Assembly (NCBI GenBank): GCA_019747875.1
Contig: JAIEQI010000006.1
Span: 88,321-152,320, forward strand
DNA length: 64,000 nt
Direction of reading: 5' to 3'
Source: Candidatus Obscuribacterales bacterium
GTDB lineage: Bacteria; Cyanobacteriota; Vampirovibrionia; Obscuribacterales; Obscuribacteraceae
Below the pieces are notes generated by a model, which saw only the letters and a list, made by a program, of their open reading frames with translations, searched no databases and had not been told where the DNA came from. Below are positions 53,556-61,888 of the stretch, piece by piece (within the stretch, counting starts at the first letter, position 1; every line of letters starts with the position of its first letter). Both the position numbers and the translations under genes were made by a program.

Positions 53556-54743
53556 ATGGAGATTTCCAACCGTCTTAAAGCCATCCCTCCCTATGTATTT
53601 GCTGAACTCGACAAAAAGCGGGCTGTTGTCGCAGCTAGAGGTGTCGATGTAATTAATTTGGGGATAGGTGATCCGGACCAACCGACTCCGGCGCACATTG
53701 TTGCTGCTATGCAGGAAGCATTGAAGAATCCCCTCAATCATAGATACCCACCGTTCGGCGGCACCAAGGAATACAAAGAAGCTGCAGTTGCTTGGTGTAA
53801 ACGCCGTTTCAACATTGAATTGGCTGTTGATACAGAGATTACGTCCCTGATCGGTTCGAAAGAAGGGATTCACAACATCATTGCCGCCTTTGTGGATCCT
53901 GGTGATATCGCGATTATTCCTGACCCTGCATATCCGGTTTACAAATCATCGACAATCTTGGCTGGCGGAACACCTTATACGATGCCGCTTTTGCCCGAGA
54001 ACAAATTCCTAGCAGATCTCGATGCGATCCCTGAAGATGTGGCAAAGAAAGCAAAGATCATGTTCTTGAATTACCCGGGCAACCCAACGGGCGCTGTTTG
54101 TGACCTGGCTTACCTGGAAAAAGCCGTCGCATTTGCTCGCAAGCATGACATTCTACTTGTACATGACCTTGCGTATTCCGAAATGACATTTGATGGTTAT
54201 GTCGCTCATTCCGTGTTGGAAGTGCCTGGCGCGAAGGATATTGCAATCGAGTTGCACAGTCTTTCAAAGACTTACAATATGACTGGTTGGAGAATCGGAT
54301 TTGCTATCGGCAACGCATATGCGATCAAGGCTCTGGCTCAAATCAAATCCAATATCGACACTGATATCTTCCGCGCCATTCAATTTGCAGCAATCGCAGC
54401 ATTCAATGGTCCAACCGATGACATCGATCGCTGCAACAAGCTCTACATGGAGCGGCGCGATGTTGCTGTCGCCGCATTCCGAAAGCTAGGCTGGGAGCTT
54501 GAGCCGATCAAAGCAACATTCTATATGTGGCTGCCGGTGCCAAAGGGGATGACTTCATCCGATTTCAGTACCATAATGTTGGAAGATGCTGGAATTGTCG
54601 TGCCGCCTGGCACCGCTTATGGTGCTTGTGGAGAAGGCTTCTTCCGCCTCTCTCTTTGTACTAACAAAGAGCGCTTGCAAGAAGCCTTCGACCGAATGGA
54701 GAAACACTCAATTCGTTTTGACAGAAACGCAGCCAAGGTTTAA
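53556..54743 (+). CDS. dapL: LL-diaminopimelate aminotransferase
   Basis: I take the ATG at 53556 (MEISNRLKAIPPYVFAELD); the track's 53526 is TTG. The 395-residue protein is a fold-type I PLP aminotransferase. Visible are NLGIGDPDQPTP, the substrate-binding YPPFGGTKEY, NYPGNPTGA, the PLP-lysine in HSLSKTYNMTGWRIG near 235 and RLSLC near the end. The N-terminal pattern fits DapL, which makes LL-diaminopimelate in one step from tetrahydrodipicolinate for lysine and peptidoglycan. The enzyme is typical of Cyanobacteria and plants. It converges on the 54760 gene. Confidence 0.9.
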   Translation: MEISNRLKAIPPYVFAELDKKRAVVAARGVDVINLGIGDPDQPTPAHIVAAMQEALKNPLNHRYPPFGGTKEYKEAAVAWCKRRFNIELAVDTEITSLIGSKEGIHNIIAAFVDPGDIAIIPDPAYPVYKSSTILAGGTPYTMPLLPENKFLADLDAIPEDVAKKAKIMFLNYPGNPTGAVCDLAYLEKAVAFARKHDILLVHDLAYSEMTFDGYVAHSVLEVPGAKDIAIELHSLSKTYNMTGWRIGFAIGNAYAIKALAQIKSNIDTDIFRAIQFAAIAAFNGPTDDIDRCNKLYMERRDVAVAAFRKLGWELEPIKATFYMWLPVPKGMTSSDFSTIMLEDAGIVVPPGTAYGACGEGFFRLSLCTNKERLQEAFDRMEKHSIRFDRNAAKV

Positions 54744-54759
54744 TCACGCTCGTCCGATT

Positions 54760-55563
54760 CTATCGGTGTCGATGTGCGTCGTGAGGTCTATTGCCGGAAC
54801 CCGGCTTTGGTCCACTGCCATCATAGGGGTAAAGCTGCCCGTCAAATCTGCTTGGCAGATGATGTCTTGATTCGTTGCTTCGTTTGTCTGGAAACATTGC
54901 TTTGCCTGCATCATCCAACGAAATTGGCCTTGGCTGGCGTTTGGTAAATGGATTTGAGCCGCGGTATGTTGTGAGCTGCTCAGCGCTTGCGGGACTTCCG
55001 TCAAAAGGTACATTTATGGAGGTGGTGGTCGATCCCCACGGAACTGCGGGATGGCCTATGCCATCTTTTCCACCAAGCAGCTCATGCTTGCTGAGTGTGA
55101 TTCCACTCTCGCCAACTGATAGGTGCAGCCCCCTCTGCCGTAGCAGCTGATTTAAGACCTCGGTGTATTTGGGATCGTCTTTGGATTTTTGTCCAAATTC
55201 TTTCAGAGCATCAACAAGTTCTGGGCTGGTCTTTCCAGATTTCTCTGCCCGGTCAAGTTTGCTGAGCAAGTTTTGAGTGATTGGATCTTCCATGACCTCT
55301 TTCTCTTTTTCTTGCTGCTCACGTATCTCCTTCTCCTGTTCTGTCTCACCAGATCTTTGGTCTCCAGCTTCGCTTGTTTTCGGATCACTCTCGATGCTAA
55401 GCGATGGCAATTTTGGATCTCTTGAGTCTGCCGATTTCTCTGCGCTACTCTGTACGCCCTTCTCTTCGTAGGAAGCTGGTTTTGGATAACTGTCATCAAA
55501 CAATATTGTGCTAACCGAATCGCTTTGTGCTGGTTGAGGTTCTTTCTCTGGTTGATCTGCCAT
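54760..55563 (-). CDS. Leaderless low-complexity protein with LFDDSY motif
   Basis: A 267-residue polar protein with no signal peptide. The N-terminus has ILFDDSYPKPAS, resembling KLFEDSYFDLTS near the start of the clostripain-like protein at 60449. A charged region (EQEKEIREQQEKEKEVMEDP) and a short helical domain (LLSKLDRAEKSGKTSPELVDALKEFGQ) follow. The C-terminus is Gly/Pro/His-rich (GPKPGSGNRPHDAHRHR). An AGGAAGG site precedes the ATG. Family not recognised. Confidence 0.55.
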   Translation of the reverse strand: MADQPEKEPQPAQSDSVSTILFDDSYPKPASYEEKGVQSSAEKSADSRDPKLPSLSIESDPKTSEAGDQRSGETEQEKEIREQQEKEKEVMEDPITQNLLSKLDRAEKSGKTSPELVDALKEFGQKSKDDPKYTEVLNQLLRQRGLHLSVGESGITLSKHELLGGKDGIGHPAVPWGSTTTSINVPFDGSPASAEQLTTYRGSNPFTKRQPRPISLDDAGKAMFPDKRSNESRHHLPSRFDGQLYPYDGSGPKPGSGNRPHDAHRHR

Positions 55564-55654
55564 CTGACATTCCTTCCTCTTTTAGAAAAATGCCAGCTTG
55601 TTCTCCCCTACCTTTCAGTATCGCAAGGTGCAGTGATCAATTCGTGAAATGACC

Positions 55655-55700
55655 AAAAAAAACTGAAGCGTGTCGGCAGGGCGGTGACGACACGCTTCAG
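55655..55700 (-). terminator. Strong intrinsic terminator for the 55720 gene
   Basis: ctgaagcgtgtcg-gcagggcggtga-cgacacgcttcag is a perfect 13-bp stem. On the minus strand it is followed by a run of eight T residues. It lies 20 bp after the stop of the 55720-56097 gene. Confidence 0.9.
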
Positions 55701-55719
55701 GTGGGCTATCTGGGATTAA

Positions 55720-56097
55720 CTAACTGAGGGAAAGGTATGAGAGGCATCCGAGAATGGATGCAAATGTTGCGCTGAAACAAAGATTAGTTGTGATGCCTTT
55801 CTTTTGCGCGGCGTAGAACATGGCTGGAATTGTGGTCAATGCATAGAAGGTCAAAAGGAATGCTGCAGCTTCATGCACGCAGGTTAATTGACCGATTTGG
55901 GCAACAATGCCTTGTCCGAGATAAGCACCGGCTTGGAATGCTGGAACGCTCATGACAGTTGACATCAAAAGATTCTCGATCGTGCGGTCTCTGAGTTCTT
56001 CCTCCGACAAAGCCGAAACTTCCGGTGCTTTTGCGATTTCAAAACCCAATGCCAGTTCTGCGTTGCCAATTTGTTGAAGTGATGCTGCGTATTCCAT
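55720..56097 (-). CDS. Small three-helix membrane protein, paralog A
   Basis: A 125-residue protein with a polar N-terminal helix (LQQIGNAELALGFEIAKAPE) and three hydrophobic segments (about 45-65, 75-95, 100-122). The C-terminal 55 residues (FYALTTIPAMFYAAQKKG...SATFASILGCL) align with the next gene (FYSLASIPVLLHLARKNN...VALIASMMGTL), so the two are tandem paralogs. Function unknown. It ends at an intrinsic terminator. Confidence 0.65.
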   Translation of the reverse strand: MEYAASLQQIGNAELALGFEIAKAPEVSALSEEELRDRTIENLLMSTVMSVPAFQAGAYLGQGIVAQIGQLTCVHEAAAFLLTFYALTTIPAMFYAAQKKGITTNLCFSATFASILGCLSYLSLS

Positions 56098-56212
56098 AAT
56101 TTCAAACCCCTATCCGAATAACCCGTGACCCATTTGTTGTCTCTAGAATAATGTTTGTTTTGGGCAGTTTTGGTTCATTCTCGTGCTGCCCGTTGCCCAG
56201 TTTGTGCTCCCT

Positions 56213-56587
56213 TTAGAAGCTGAGTTGGAACAGTGTGCCCATCATGCTGGCGATCAATGCAACACCCATCAAAAGCGCTGATGGATTGTTCTTGCGAGCC
56301 AGATGGAGAAGAACTGGGATTGAAGCTAGCGAGTAGAAGAAACCGAGTGTGCCGGCTGATTGGCTCAACCCGCTAACGGTTGGCAGATTGATGACGGCAA
56401 GTTCAGTAACCTTCATTGCTGCGCCGAAGCATGGGATGAAGACGATTAGAGCAAGGATGAAACCGAGAACATATGTTGCAGTGGTTTGTGTTGCTCTCTC
56501 TTTGATGCCGCTGAGATCGATTGTCTCATTGTTGATTGCTTGACCGAATCCATTGCCCAGATTTTGGATTGCTGCTGCGTTTGTCAT
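56213..56587 (-). CDS. Small three-helix membrane protein, paralog B
   Basis: I choose the ATG at 56587 (MTNAAAIQNLGNGFGQ), which follows GAGGGG, rather than 56641. The 124-residue product matches the length and layout of paralog A, with a polar first 40 residues and three hydrophobic segments. The shared element is FxSLxSIPxxxxxARK. The duplication is old, since only the C-terminal half is easily aligned. It lies 115 bp upstream of paralog A on the same strand. Confidence 0.65.
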   Translation of the reverse strand: MTNAAAIQNLGNGFGQAINNETIDLSGIKERATQTTATYVLGFILALIVFIPCFGAAMKVTELAVINLPTVSGLSQSAGTLGFFYSLASIPVLLHLARKNNPSALLMGVALIASMMGTLFQLSF

Positions 56588-56690
56588 TGCCCGTCCCCTC
56601 ATGCAGTTCATGCAAAGAAGAATACGGATTATTTTGGTCAAATTTGGTTCAAAGATTGGGGGCGAATCGGGTCTAAAGATTAAATGTCAA

Positions 56691-56736
56691 GATGAGGCGC
56701 TGCCACGGGTCAGGGGCCCGGGGGCAGCGCTTCATC
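56691..56736. terminator. Long hairpin downstream of the Cys-rich gene
   Basis: gatgaggcgctgcc pairs with ggcagcgcttcatc, a 14-bp stem with one G-T pair. The 18-base loop contains a smaller GGG/CCC hairpin. It is a candidate terminator for the 56848 gene or a processing site. Confidence 0.5.
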
Positions 56737-56802
56737 TCTAGCAAGCCTGGGGTGGAAGGATGCTTGCTATATAAGGGTTTAGAGTAAACTTCGCAGCAGC
56801 GA

Positions 56803-56834
56803 TGCCATGCATCTCCATGGGGCGATGCATGGCA
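56803..56834. terminator. Perfect 11-bp hairpin directly after the Cys-rich gene
   Basis: tgccatgcatc-tccatggggc-gatgcatggca, starting 14 bp after the stop on the minus strand. Flanking gcagc/gctgc extends the stem past a small bulge. There is no T-run. Confidence 0.5.
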
Positions 56835-56847
56835 GGCTGCTACAAGA

Positions 56848-58269
56848 TTACTTAATAGCGACCTGGTTGAGGGTCGACGGTTTGTATCGTTCCCCCACAA
56901 CTTGGAGGTACTTCTCGTACTTCGCCATTTCTTCTTGGTTCGGCACGTGACCAAGGGCTCCGGCCAGAGCCATTGTGATTTGCTTTTGCTGCGGAAGATC
57001 TTTGATCTTCACACCGGCTTCGTGAGCAACGTCGGCGATTCTTGAGCTTGCTACCGCCTTTTGCATGTCCTTACTGAAGAAGTTCTGCATTTCCTCGCCC
57101 GTTGCATTGCGTCCGCTATGCTGACCGTTGAGGAAGATTCCGAAGTTTTCTGCGTACATTGCATCGGTGCTCAGTTTATCGAACTCCGCGGTTATTTTGT
57201 CGGCGCTGATGTTGTCGCCCTGTTCGCGCATGTTGTTAATGCGAGCATCCATGTTCTTCTTAAATGCGGAATTTGGATTGTTCTTCGCTTTAGCGAGAAT
57301 CTTGCCGAGCTTTCTGAAATCTGGAGGATCGCCGAGTTCTGCAAGTTCCGCTGCTGTCAGCCAGCTGGTGTACCAGCCCCCGACATTCATCTCATATGCA
57401 CCGAGCGAGTTATTTGTGCCATTCTCCCAGGTATTCAGTCTGGCTGCGTCGATGAGGTTATCCATCGGTGTTGTGATTACAGATGGCGTCTCTGGCAGTG
57501 TTTCCTGCGGTGGAGCAGTCTCATCTGATGGTGGTGGTGTTGAGTCATCGCTCGGGCTTGGTCCCGGGCAATCGCCGCCAGGGCATCCGCCACCGCCGGG
57601 GTTGCTGGGCGAATCGCCGTCTTCCGGTACTGGGGGCTGCTCCTCTGGATTCTCCGGAGGGGTGCTCTCGTCTTGCGGTAATGTCGACGGTGTGCGTTCG
57701 AAAGCTTTGCGAATTTCGTCCGAAACAAGTCCAGGTGTCGCATAGAGAGTGGTTTCCGCGCGACTGTCTTTCTGTTTGATGCGATCGTTTATTTGTGAAA
57801 CTAGTGCATCCGTCTGTTTTGGATCTGCGCCGGCTTCGACTTGTACGCGGTATACGGAGTGCGGTTTATCTCCTGAATACGGGTCGCCGACAACTTCAAC
57901 GTTGCCGTCTTTTTTGACGATGAAATCTGGGGTTACTGAATCATCGTTGGATACGATGATTTTGGGTGGTTCGCCTGGTTTGGCTAGTTCACCTTGATCT
58001 TGCCGTGGAGTCAGATTCGACGGCTTCATAACTGCTTCAGCTTGTGGTGCTTTGATTGCCGAAGTATCGGCAGAATTGCCATAAAGTGAACCAGTGCTGA
58101 GGTCTAAAGAACTGGAGACGCGGGAGACACTGGTGTCACTGCAGGACGGTCCAGTGCAGAATGATTGGAATGACGAGCTTTCGCCGCCACTAAAGCAGGA
58201 GGTAAAACACGGTCCCTCCGCGCAGACAGCAGGAGCGCAAGCTCCACCTTCAAAACAACAATCCGACAT
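56848..58269 (-). CDS. Protein with Cys-rich N-terminus and unknown C-terminal domain
   Basis: A 473-residue protein with eight Cys in its first 43 residues (MSDCCFEGGACAPAVCAEGPCF) and no signal peptide. A Ser/Thr-rich stretch is followed by a small beta domain (VTPDFIVKKDGNVEVVGDPYSG; YRVQVEAGADPKQTDALVSQINDRI). A Pro/Gly/Asp linker with GGGGCPGGDCPG sits near 215-250. The C-terminal 180 residues are helical (NLIDAARLNTWENGTNNSLGAYE...ARINNMREQGDNISADKITAEF). The cysteines could bind metal or crosslink on export. Family unknown. A GAGGAG site precedes the ATG. Confidence 0.6.
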   Translation of the reverse strand: MSDCCFEGGACAPAVCAEGPCFTSCFSGGESSSFQSFCTGPSCSDTSVSRVSSSLDLSTGSLYGNSADTSAIKAPQAEAVMKPSNLTPRQDQGELAKPGEPPKIIVSNDDSVTPDFIVKKDGNVEVVGDPYSGDKPHSVYRVQVEAGADPKQTDALVSQINDRIKQKDSRAETTLYATPGLVSDEIRKAFERTPSTLPQDESTPPENPEEQPPVPEDGDSPSNPGGGGCPGGDCPGPSPSDDSTPPPSDETAPPQETLPETPSVITTPMDNLIDAARLNTWENGTNNSLGAYEMNVGGWYTSWLTAAELAELGDPPDFRKLGKILAKAKNNPNSAFKKNMDARINNMREQGDNISADKITAEFDKLSTDAMYAENFGIFLNGQHSGRNATGEEMQNFFSKDMQKAVASSRIADVAHEAGVKIKDLPQQKQITMALAGALGHVPNQEEMAKYEKYLQVVGERYKPSTLNQVAIK

Positions 58270-58413
58270 TTGCTAGCTCCTCAAGTATTCGGATAACGCG
58301 CTAATGCAGCGTATCCCTCGATAAGCCAGCCGAATCTAAAAACCTTGCCCCGAATGAAGTCATACTAAAATTGAGTTGTGAAATATTCATGACGAGTCTT
58401 GCGGAGAACACGT

Positions 58414-58707
58414 ATGCAAGCGGATGATGAAAATCAAATTAGCGGTGGGGCGGCGGATGCACGCTGCCAGGATAACTTGCAAGTAACGCTGTACACCGTG
58501 CCAGGATGCCCACTCTGTAGTGCAGCCCGCGAGATGCTAACGGAGATGGGCATCTCGTATGTGCAACAAGATGTGGCAAACTCGTACCCCGCCCTCAGGC
58601 GTATGTACAAGCTGACCCGCCAGGGGCTTGTGCCTGTGATCGAATACAATGGAAGGGCACTTGTGAGACCCACCAGTGAAGAGCTGTCTGAACTTGTCCG
58701 TAAGTGA
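58414..58707 (+). CDS. Glutaredoxin-like protein
   Basis: The ATG at 58414 has GGAG at 8 bases; the track's 58399 is TTG. The 97-residue product has a thioredoxin/glutaredoxin fold with the CPLC active site (VPGCPLCSAAREML near 30), a Val-Pro cis-Pro (GLVPVIEYNGRALV), and a C-terminal helix. It is similar to glutaredoxin-like DUF836 proteins. It probably reduces disulfides in the cytoplasm. Isolated between two minus-strand genes. Confidence 0.82.
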   Translation: MQADDENQISGGAADARCQDNLQVTLYTVPGCPLCSAAREMLTEMGISYVQQDVANSYPALRRMYKLTRQGLVPVIEYNGRALVRPTSEELSELVRK

Positions 58708-58754
58708 TTTCCGGCACGCCATTATCGAGCGGCTCTAGCTAGCAGGGATTGCTT

Positions 58755-60449
58755 CTAGGAGTCCAATACTTGAATGAATTTGTTCCATCCTGAGTTGACC
58801 GGATTTAAGTTCGTTTTTAAAGCTGCTTCTTTCTGCTTTTGAATTCCATCTTTGTACAGTCTATCTGCGATTGCCGTATTCTTGGATTGCATCAATGACT
58901 CAATCAATTGTTTGAAATCGGACATGCTTTCTCTAGTTTCATTTCGGCAGCTTCTCAATGTGGTGTCGCTTGATTCCTTTGCCGCCGCGCTCTCAAGTCG
59001 CTGCCATGCCGTTTGCAGTACTTTTGACTCGTCTTGAGTCAATTCGTTTTCCACCAGCTTTGTCATAGTTGCAAGTGTGGACATTGTTCTGCTGATTGTT
59101 CTACTTTGATCTAACGTGTCCAGACTCAGGTCTAAGCGATAGAGAGCAGTTGATTTCTCTGCACCTTCTGAAGTATCCAGAAAGCTTAGCTCGGGAAGAA
59201 ACACGCTCAATCCTCCCATTTGATCGTAAGCGCGTATTCTCGAGCCATGGAAGTTCTCTACAAGCTCGCTATGACTTGCATTTACTTTCTGGATTGCTGT
59301 TTCTAATTTTCCGTTCTCATCGCTTAGCCGTCCTGATTTGATGGCATCACTAAGTCGATCGCAGAACATTTTGAGGTCCCGTTTTTGATCACATTCATAA
59401 TTGAGCTTTGTATTGAATTCTCCGAATGCCGGTAGTGCAGCTATTATCCTTTCTATCTCTTCTTTGTTAGCCGGATTCAGGCTGCTCTCTGCCAATGTAT
59501 TACCCAGTGTATTCAAATCAGACTGAAAGCGGGCATAATCCTTCAGGTCGTACTTAGCTAGTGTGTCAACCCCAGATATGCCGTTCTCGCTTACTTTTGT
59601 GCTATCAACGCGGGCCTGCTCAACCATAGCATCGGCGAATTCGGAAGGGTCCATTGTTGGATCCTCAAGCAAGCGTTGTATATTAGATTTGAGGTCTTGA
59701 GCATCGAATAGCCCGTCTATTTCTCCGTGTTCTTTTTCACTGGATGCAACGACATAATCCGTACATTCTTGCATTGCTGAGGCAACGGCGTCCGTTCCCA
59801 TAGAGCAAGCGTCAAAATCTAGTACGTCTAGCTTGGTATGTTCGCTGCCTTCCAATCCGTTGTGGATGGAATTACCGATCTCTTCTAGTGATGCGGCACC
59901 GCTATCGCCTGTGATTCCGTCTTCCCCCATCCCATGGGATTGATTGATCAATGCAATTTTTTTTGATTCGGTTTCTTGAACTGCGGTGAGAATTAGGCTC
60001 TCAAGATCTGCTGCAGCTGACACTGAATCTGCATCAGGAAGGCTTTCAATTCGCCCATCTTCGAGGATATAACGTTCTAGTTTTTGCTCATTGTTTTCCG
60101 TTGCGCTTGTTTTCTGAACGATGATAGAAATTGGCTTGTCGCGAGTTTCATCTGCTAGTTGTTTTAGTGATTCAAATTCGGCGGCGGAGCCATTCTGGCG
60201 GTCGGGCAAGCTCATATCTGCCGTAAGGTTCACGACGACTGTCCATTCGTCGTCTGGTTCTTTGGCGAAAGGATTTGATAGGTCAATGTGATCCACATCC
60301 TTCTGCGCACCGTGTTTCATTCTTGAGGCGCTAGTTAAGTCGAAGTAGCTATCCTCAAATAACTTTGCTGAGCTTTGCTCAGCTGCAGTCGATTCAGCGC
60401 TCTTCGTTTCTGCCATATCAACGGTTCTTGGATCAAGCTCTTGTGTCAT
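58755..60449 (-). CDS. Clostripain (C11)-family cysteine protease, leaderless
   Basis: A 564-residue protein. The C11 core carries WTVVVNLTADMSL near 69, the catalytic His172 in LINQSHGMGEDG, and Cys215 in LDVLDFDACSMGTDAV, followed by YVVASSEKEHGE, all in the order expected for clostripain peptidases. The C-terminal region is long and helical. The N-terminus lacks a signal peptide and contains KLFEDSYFDLTS, shared in pattern with the 54760 gene. Such proteases cut after Arg or Lys; the target is unknown. Export must use a non-classical route, or it acts inside the cell. Confidence 0.8.
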   Translation of the reverse strand: MTQELDPRTVDMAETKSAESTAAEQSSAKLFEDSYFDLTSASRMKHGAQKDVDHIDLSNPFAKEPDDEWTVVVNLTADMSLPDRQNGSAAEFESLKQLADETRDKPISIIVQKTSATENNEQKLERYILEDGRIESLPDADSVSAAADLESLILTAVQETESKKIALINQSHGMGEDGITGDSGAASLEEIGNSIHNGLEGSEHTKLDVLDFDACSMGTDAVASAMQECTDYVVASSEKEHGEIDGLFDAQDLKSNIQRLLEDPTMDPSEFADAMVEQARVDSTKVSENGISGVDTLAKYDLKDYARFQSDLNTLGNTLAESSLNPANKEEIERIIAALPAFGEFNTKLNYECDQKRDLKMFCDRLSDAIKSGRLSDENGKLETAIQKVNASHSELVENFHGSRIRAYDQMGGLSVFLPELSFLDTSEGAEKSTALYRLDLSLDTLDQSRTISRTMSTLATMTKLVENELTQDESKVLQTAWQRLESAAAKESSDTTLRSCRNETRESMSDFKQLIESLMQSKNTAIADRLYKDGIQKQKEAALKTNLNPVNSGWNKFIQVLDS

Positions 60450-60487
60450 AGATCTATCCTCTTGGCGGACTTGGATCTTAAAGAGCT

Positions 60488-60668
60488 TTAGAAACAGCGA
60501 TTGGTCCGATTCGTATCATTTTCTGGTCTGCTGATGAAATTCTGCGGTCGAATTTTTCCGTAAAAGAAGGGCGCCGATTGTGCCAGCGCGAGCAGTCCAT
60601 CAAATGATCGTCGCATATCGGCAGGCCTGGTGGAGACAAATATACGCACATTCGGTGAAGTTGAAACA
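60488..60668 (-). pseudogene. IS66-family TnpB (Orf2) remnant
   Basis: The minus-strand reading frame contains VRIFVSTRPADMRRSFDGLLALAQ, matching the conserved IS66 Orf2 start (PTDMRKGFDGL pattern). It then drifts into unrelated sequence and stops at 60488, so only the N-terminal part survives. It lies just after the TnpA remnant, in the normal IS66 gene order. Confidence 0.7.
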
Positions 60669-61020
60669 CTAGCGTGCCTCCAATGCTGAAACAAAATTGG
60701 CAAAATATTCCGGAGAAAGCTGAACTTCGCACTCGATTATCAGAGAACTCGGCAAGTGATTTCTATCGTTGGCAATCGCGATGGTTTCGCTTTCCTGGAG
60801 TTCAACAAAGTTGGGCTGCAGACCAACTTTCGGCTTCTTTGCCTCCTGAATAGAGCTTCTTTCCCCACTCTGGGTGTTTGGCCTTATACTTGGCGAAGTT
60901 TGTGTAGTAAGTCTTCTTGTGGATGCCCGCAGACTTGATGTACGCTAATATACCGGCTGGATGGCTACGAGCAGACTCAATGATTTGGGTCCATTTACTT
61001 TCCTCGGCAAAGTCACCAAG
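60669..61020 (-). pseudogene. IS66-family accessory TnpA (Orf1) remnant, frameshifted
   Basis: Not in the ORF track. On the minus strand one frame reads FAEESKWTQIIESARSHPAG...KTYYTNFAKYKAKHPEWGKK, the helix-turn-helix of IS66 Orf1 proteins, and stops early. A shifted frame continues AKKPKVGLQPNFVELQES...SLIIECEVQLSPEYFANFV and ends at TAG 60669-60671. One frameshift near 60850 separates the two halves. No transposase (TnpC) is present. Confidence 0.7.
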
Positions 61021-61034
61021 GAGTTTTCGTTGGC

Positions 61035-61745
61035 ATGAATGAAGAGAACATAAAAGCTGAACCGGACAAACTCACTGAACGAGAGAGTTACCTCAAGCGA
61101 CGCGAGATGGAAATCGCTAAGGACAAAGAGTTTGTGCACAATCTTCCCGGACCAGGAACAGACAAGGAAAAACTAATTCGGTATCTAGAAGAGCAGAAAG
61201 CTTCCATGAACCCTGAATATTTTAGGAGACAGCAGAATCCCGAAGCCATCGCCATAGCTACATTCTCCTTAGGTTATAAGCCTATATCTGAGTTTCGCGT
61301 AGATGAATATGATCAGGCAGAAGTCTATTATACGAAGCTTCTGCAAACATACGGTGAAACCGAACGAGATAAAGGTTATTACTGGATCCAATACGAGAGA
61401 GGTTTAGCGAGAAAGCTTGTTGGCAACTTTGATGGAGCTTTGGAGGATATTGAGAAGTCTTGTGAATCCAAGCTTCTTCCGGACGATGCCTTGGCTATAG
61501 GCAGATATTTTGTACTTAAAGATCGAGTTAAAGCAAACCAAATACTAGACCAGCTGCTGACTAAATATCCTAACTGTTCTTGCCTATATCGTTATAAGTT
61601 GGGATACCAAAATCCCGAATTAATAAAAGTGCTTAAGAGGCTTGAGCGAAACAAAACGAAAAACCAATCTGGTTGTGACCCCGTTGTTTATGGCGTCTGT
61701 CAGAAAATGTTGGTGGTTTACTCCAGAATACGACCACCGAGGTAA
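61035..61745 (+). CDS. Hypothetical protein with TPR-like helices
   Basis: A 236-residue protein with an AGGAG site 12 bases before ATG. The N-terminus is a charged coiled coil (LTERESYLKRREMEIAKDKEF), followed by TPR-like pairs (DQAEVYYTKLLQTYGETERDKGYYWIQYERGLARK; FDGALEDIEKSCESKLLPDD; ILDQLLTKYPNCSCLYRYK). The last 40 residues are Lys/Arg-rich. No signal peptide. It begins at the edge of the IS66 remnant, so its 5' end may have been altered by the insertion. Confidence 0.6.
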   Translation: MNEENIKAEPDKLTERESYLKRREMEIAKDKEFVHNLPGPGTDKEKLIRYLEEQKASMNPEYFRRQQNPEAIAIATFSLGYKPISEFRVDEYDQAEVYYTKLLQTYGETERDKGYYWIQYERGLARKLVGNFDGALEDIEKSCESKLLPDDALAIGRYFVLKDRVKANQILDQLLTKYPNCSCLYRYKLGYQNPELIKVLKRLERNKTKNQSGCDPVVYGVCQKMLVVYSRIRPPR

Positions 61746-61888
61746 GATCAAGAGGGGAAGCCTCCTCGCCATTTCTCGTCTGCCGTGAGCTCAACAGTTC
61801 CACCAATCTGAGCGCGGTCGCCCTAACCAACCCTGGCAAGTAGCGAGAGAATCCAACAAAGAAGATTCTGAATACTATACAGACTTCG

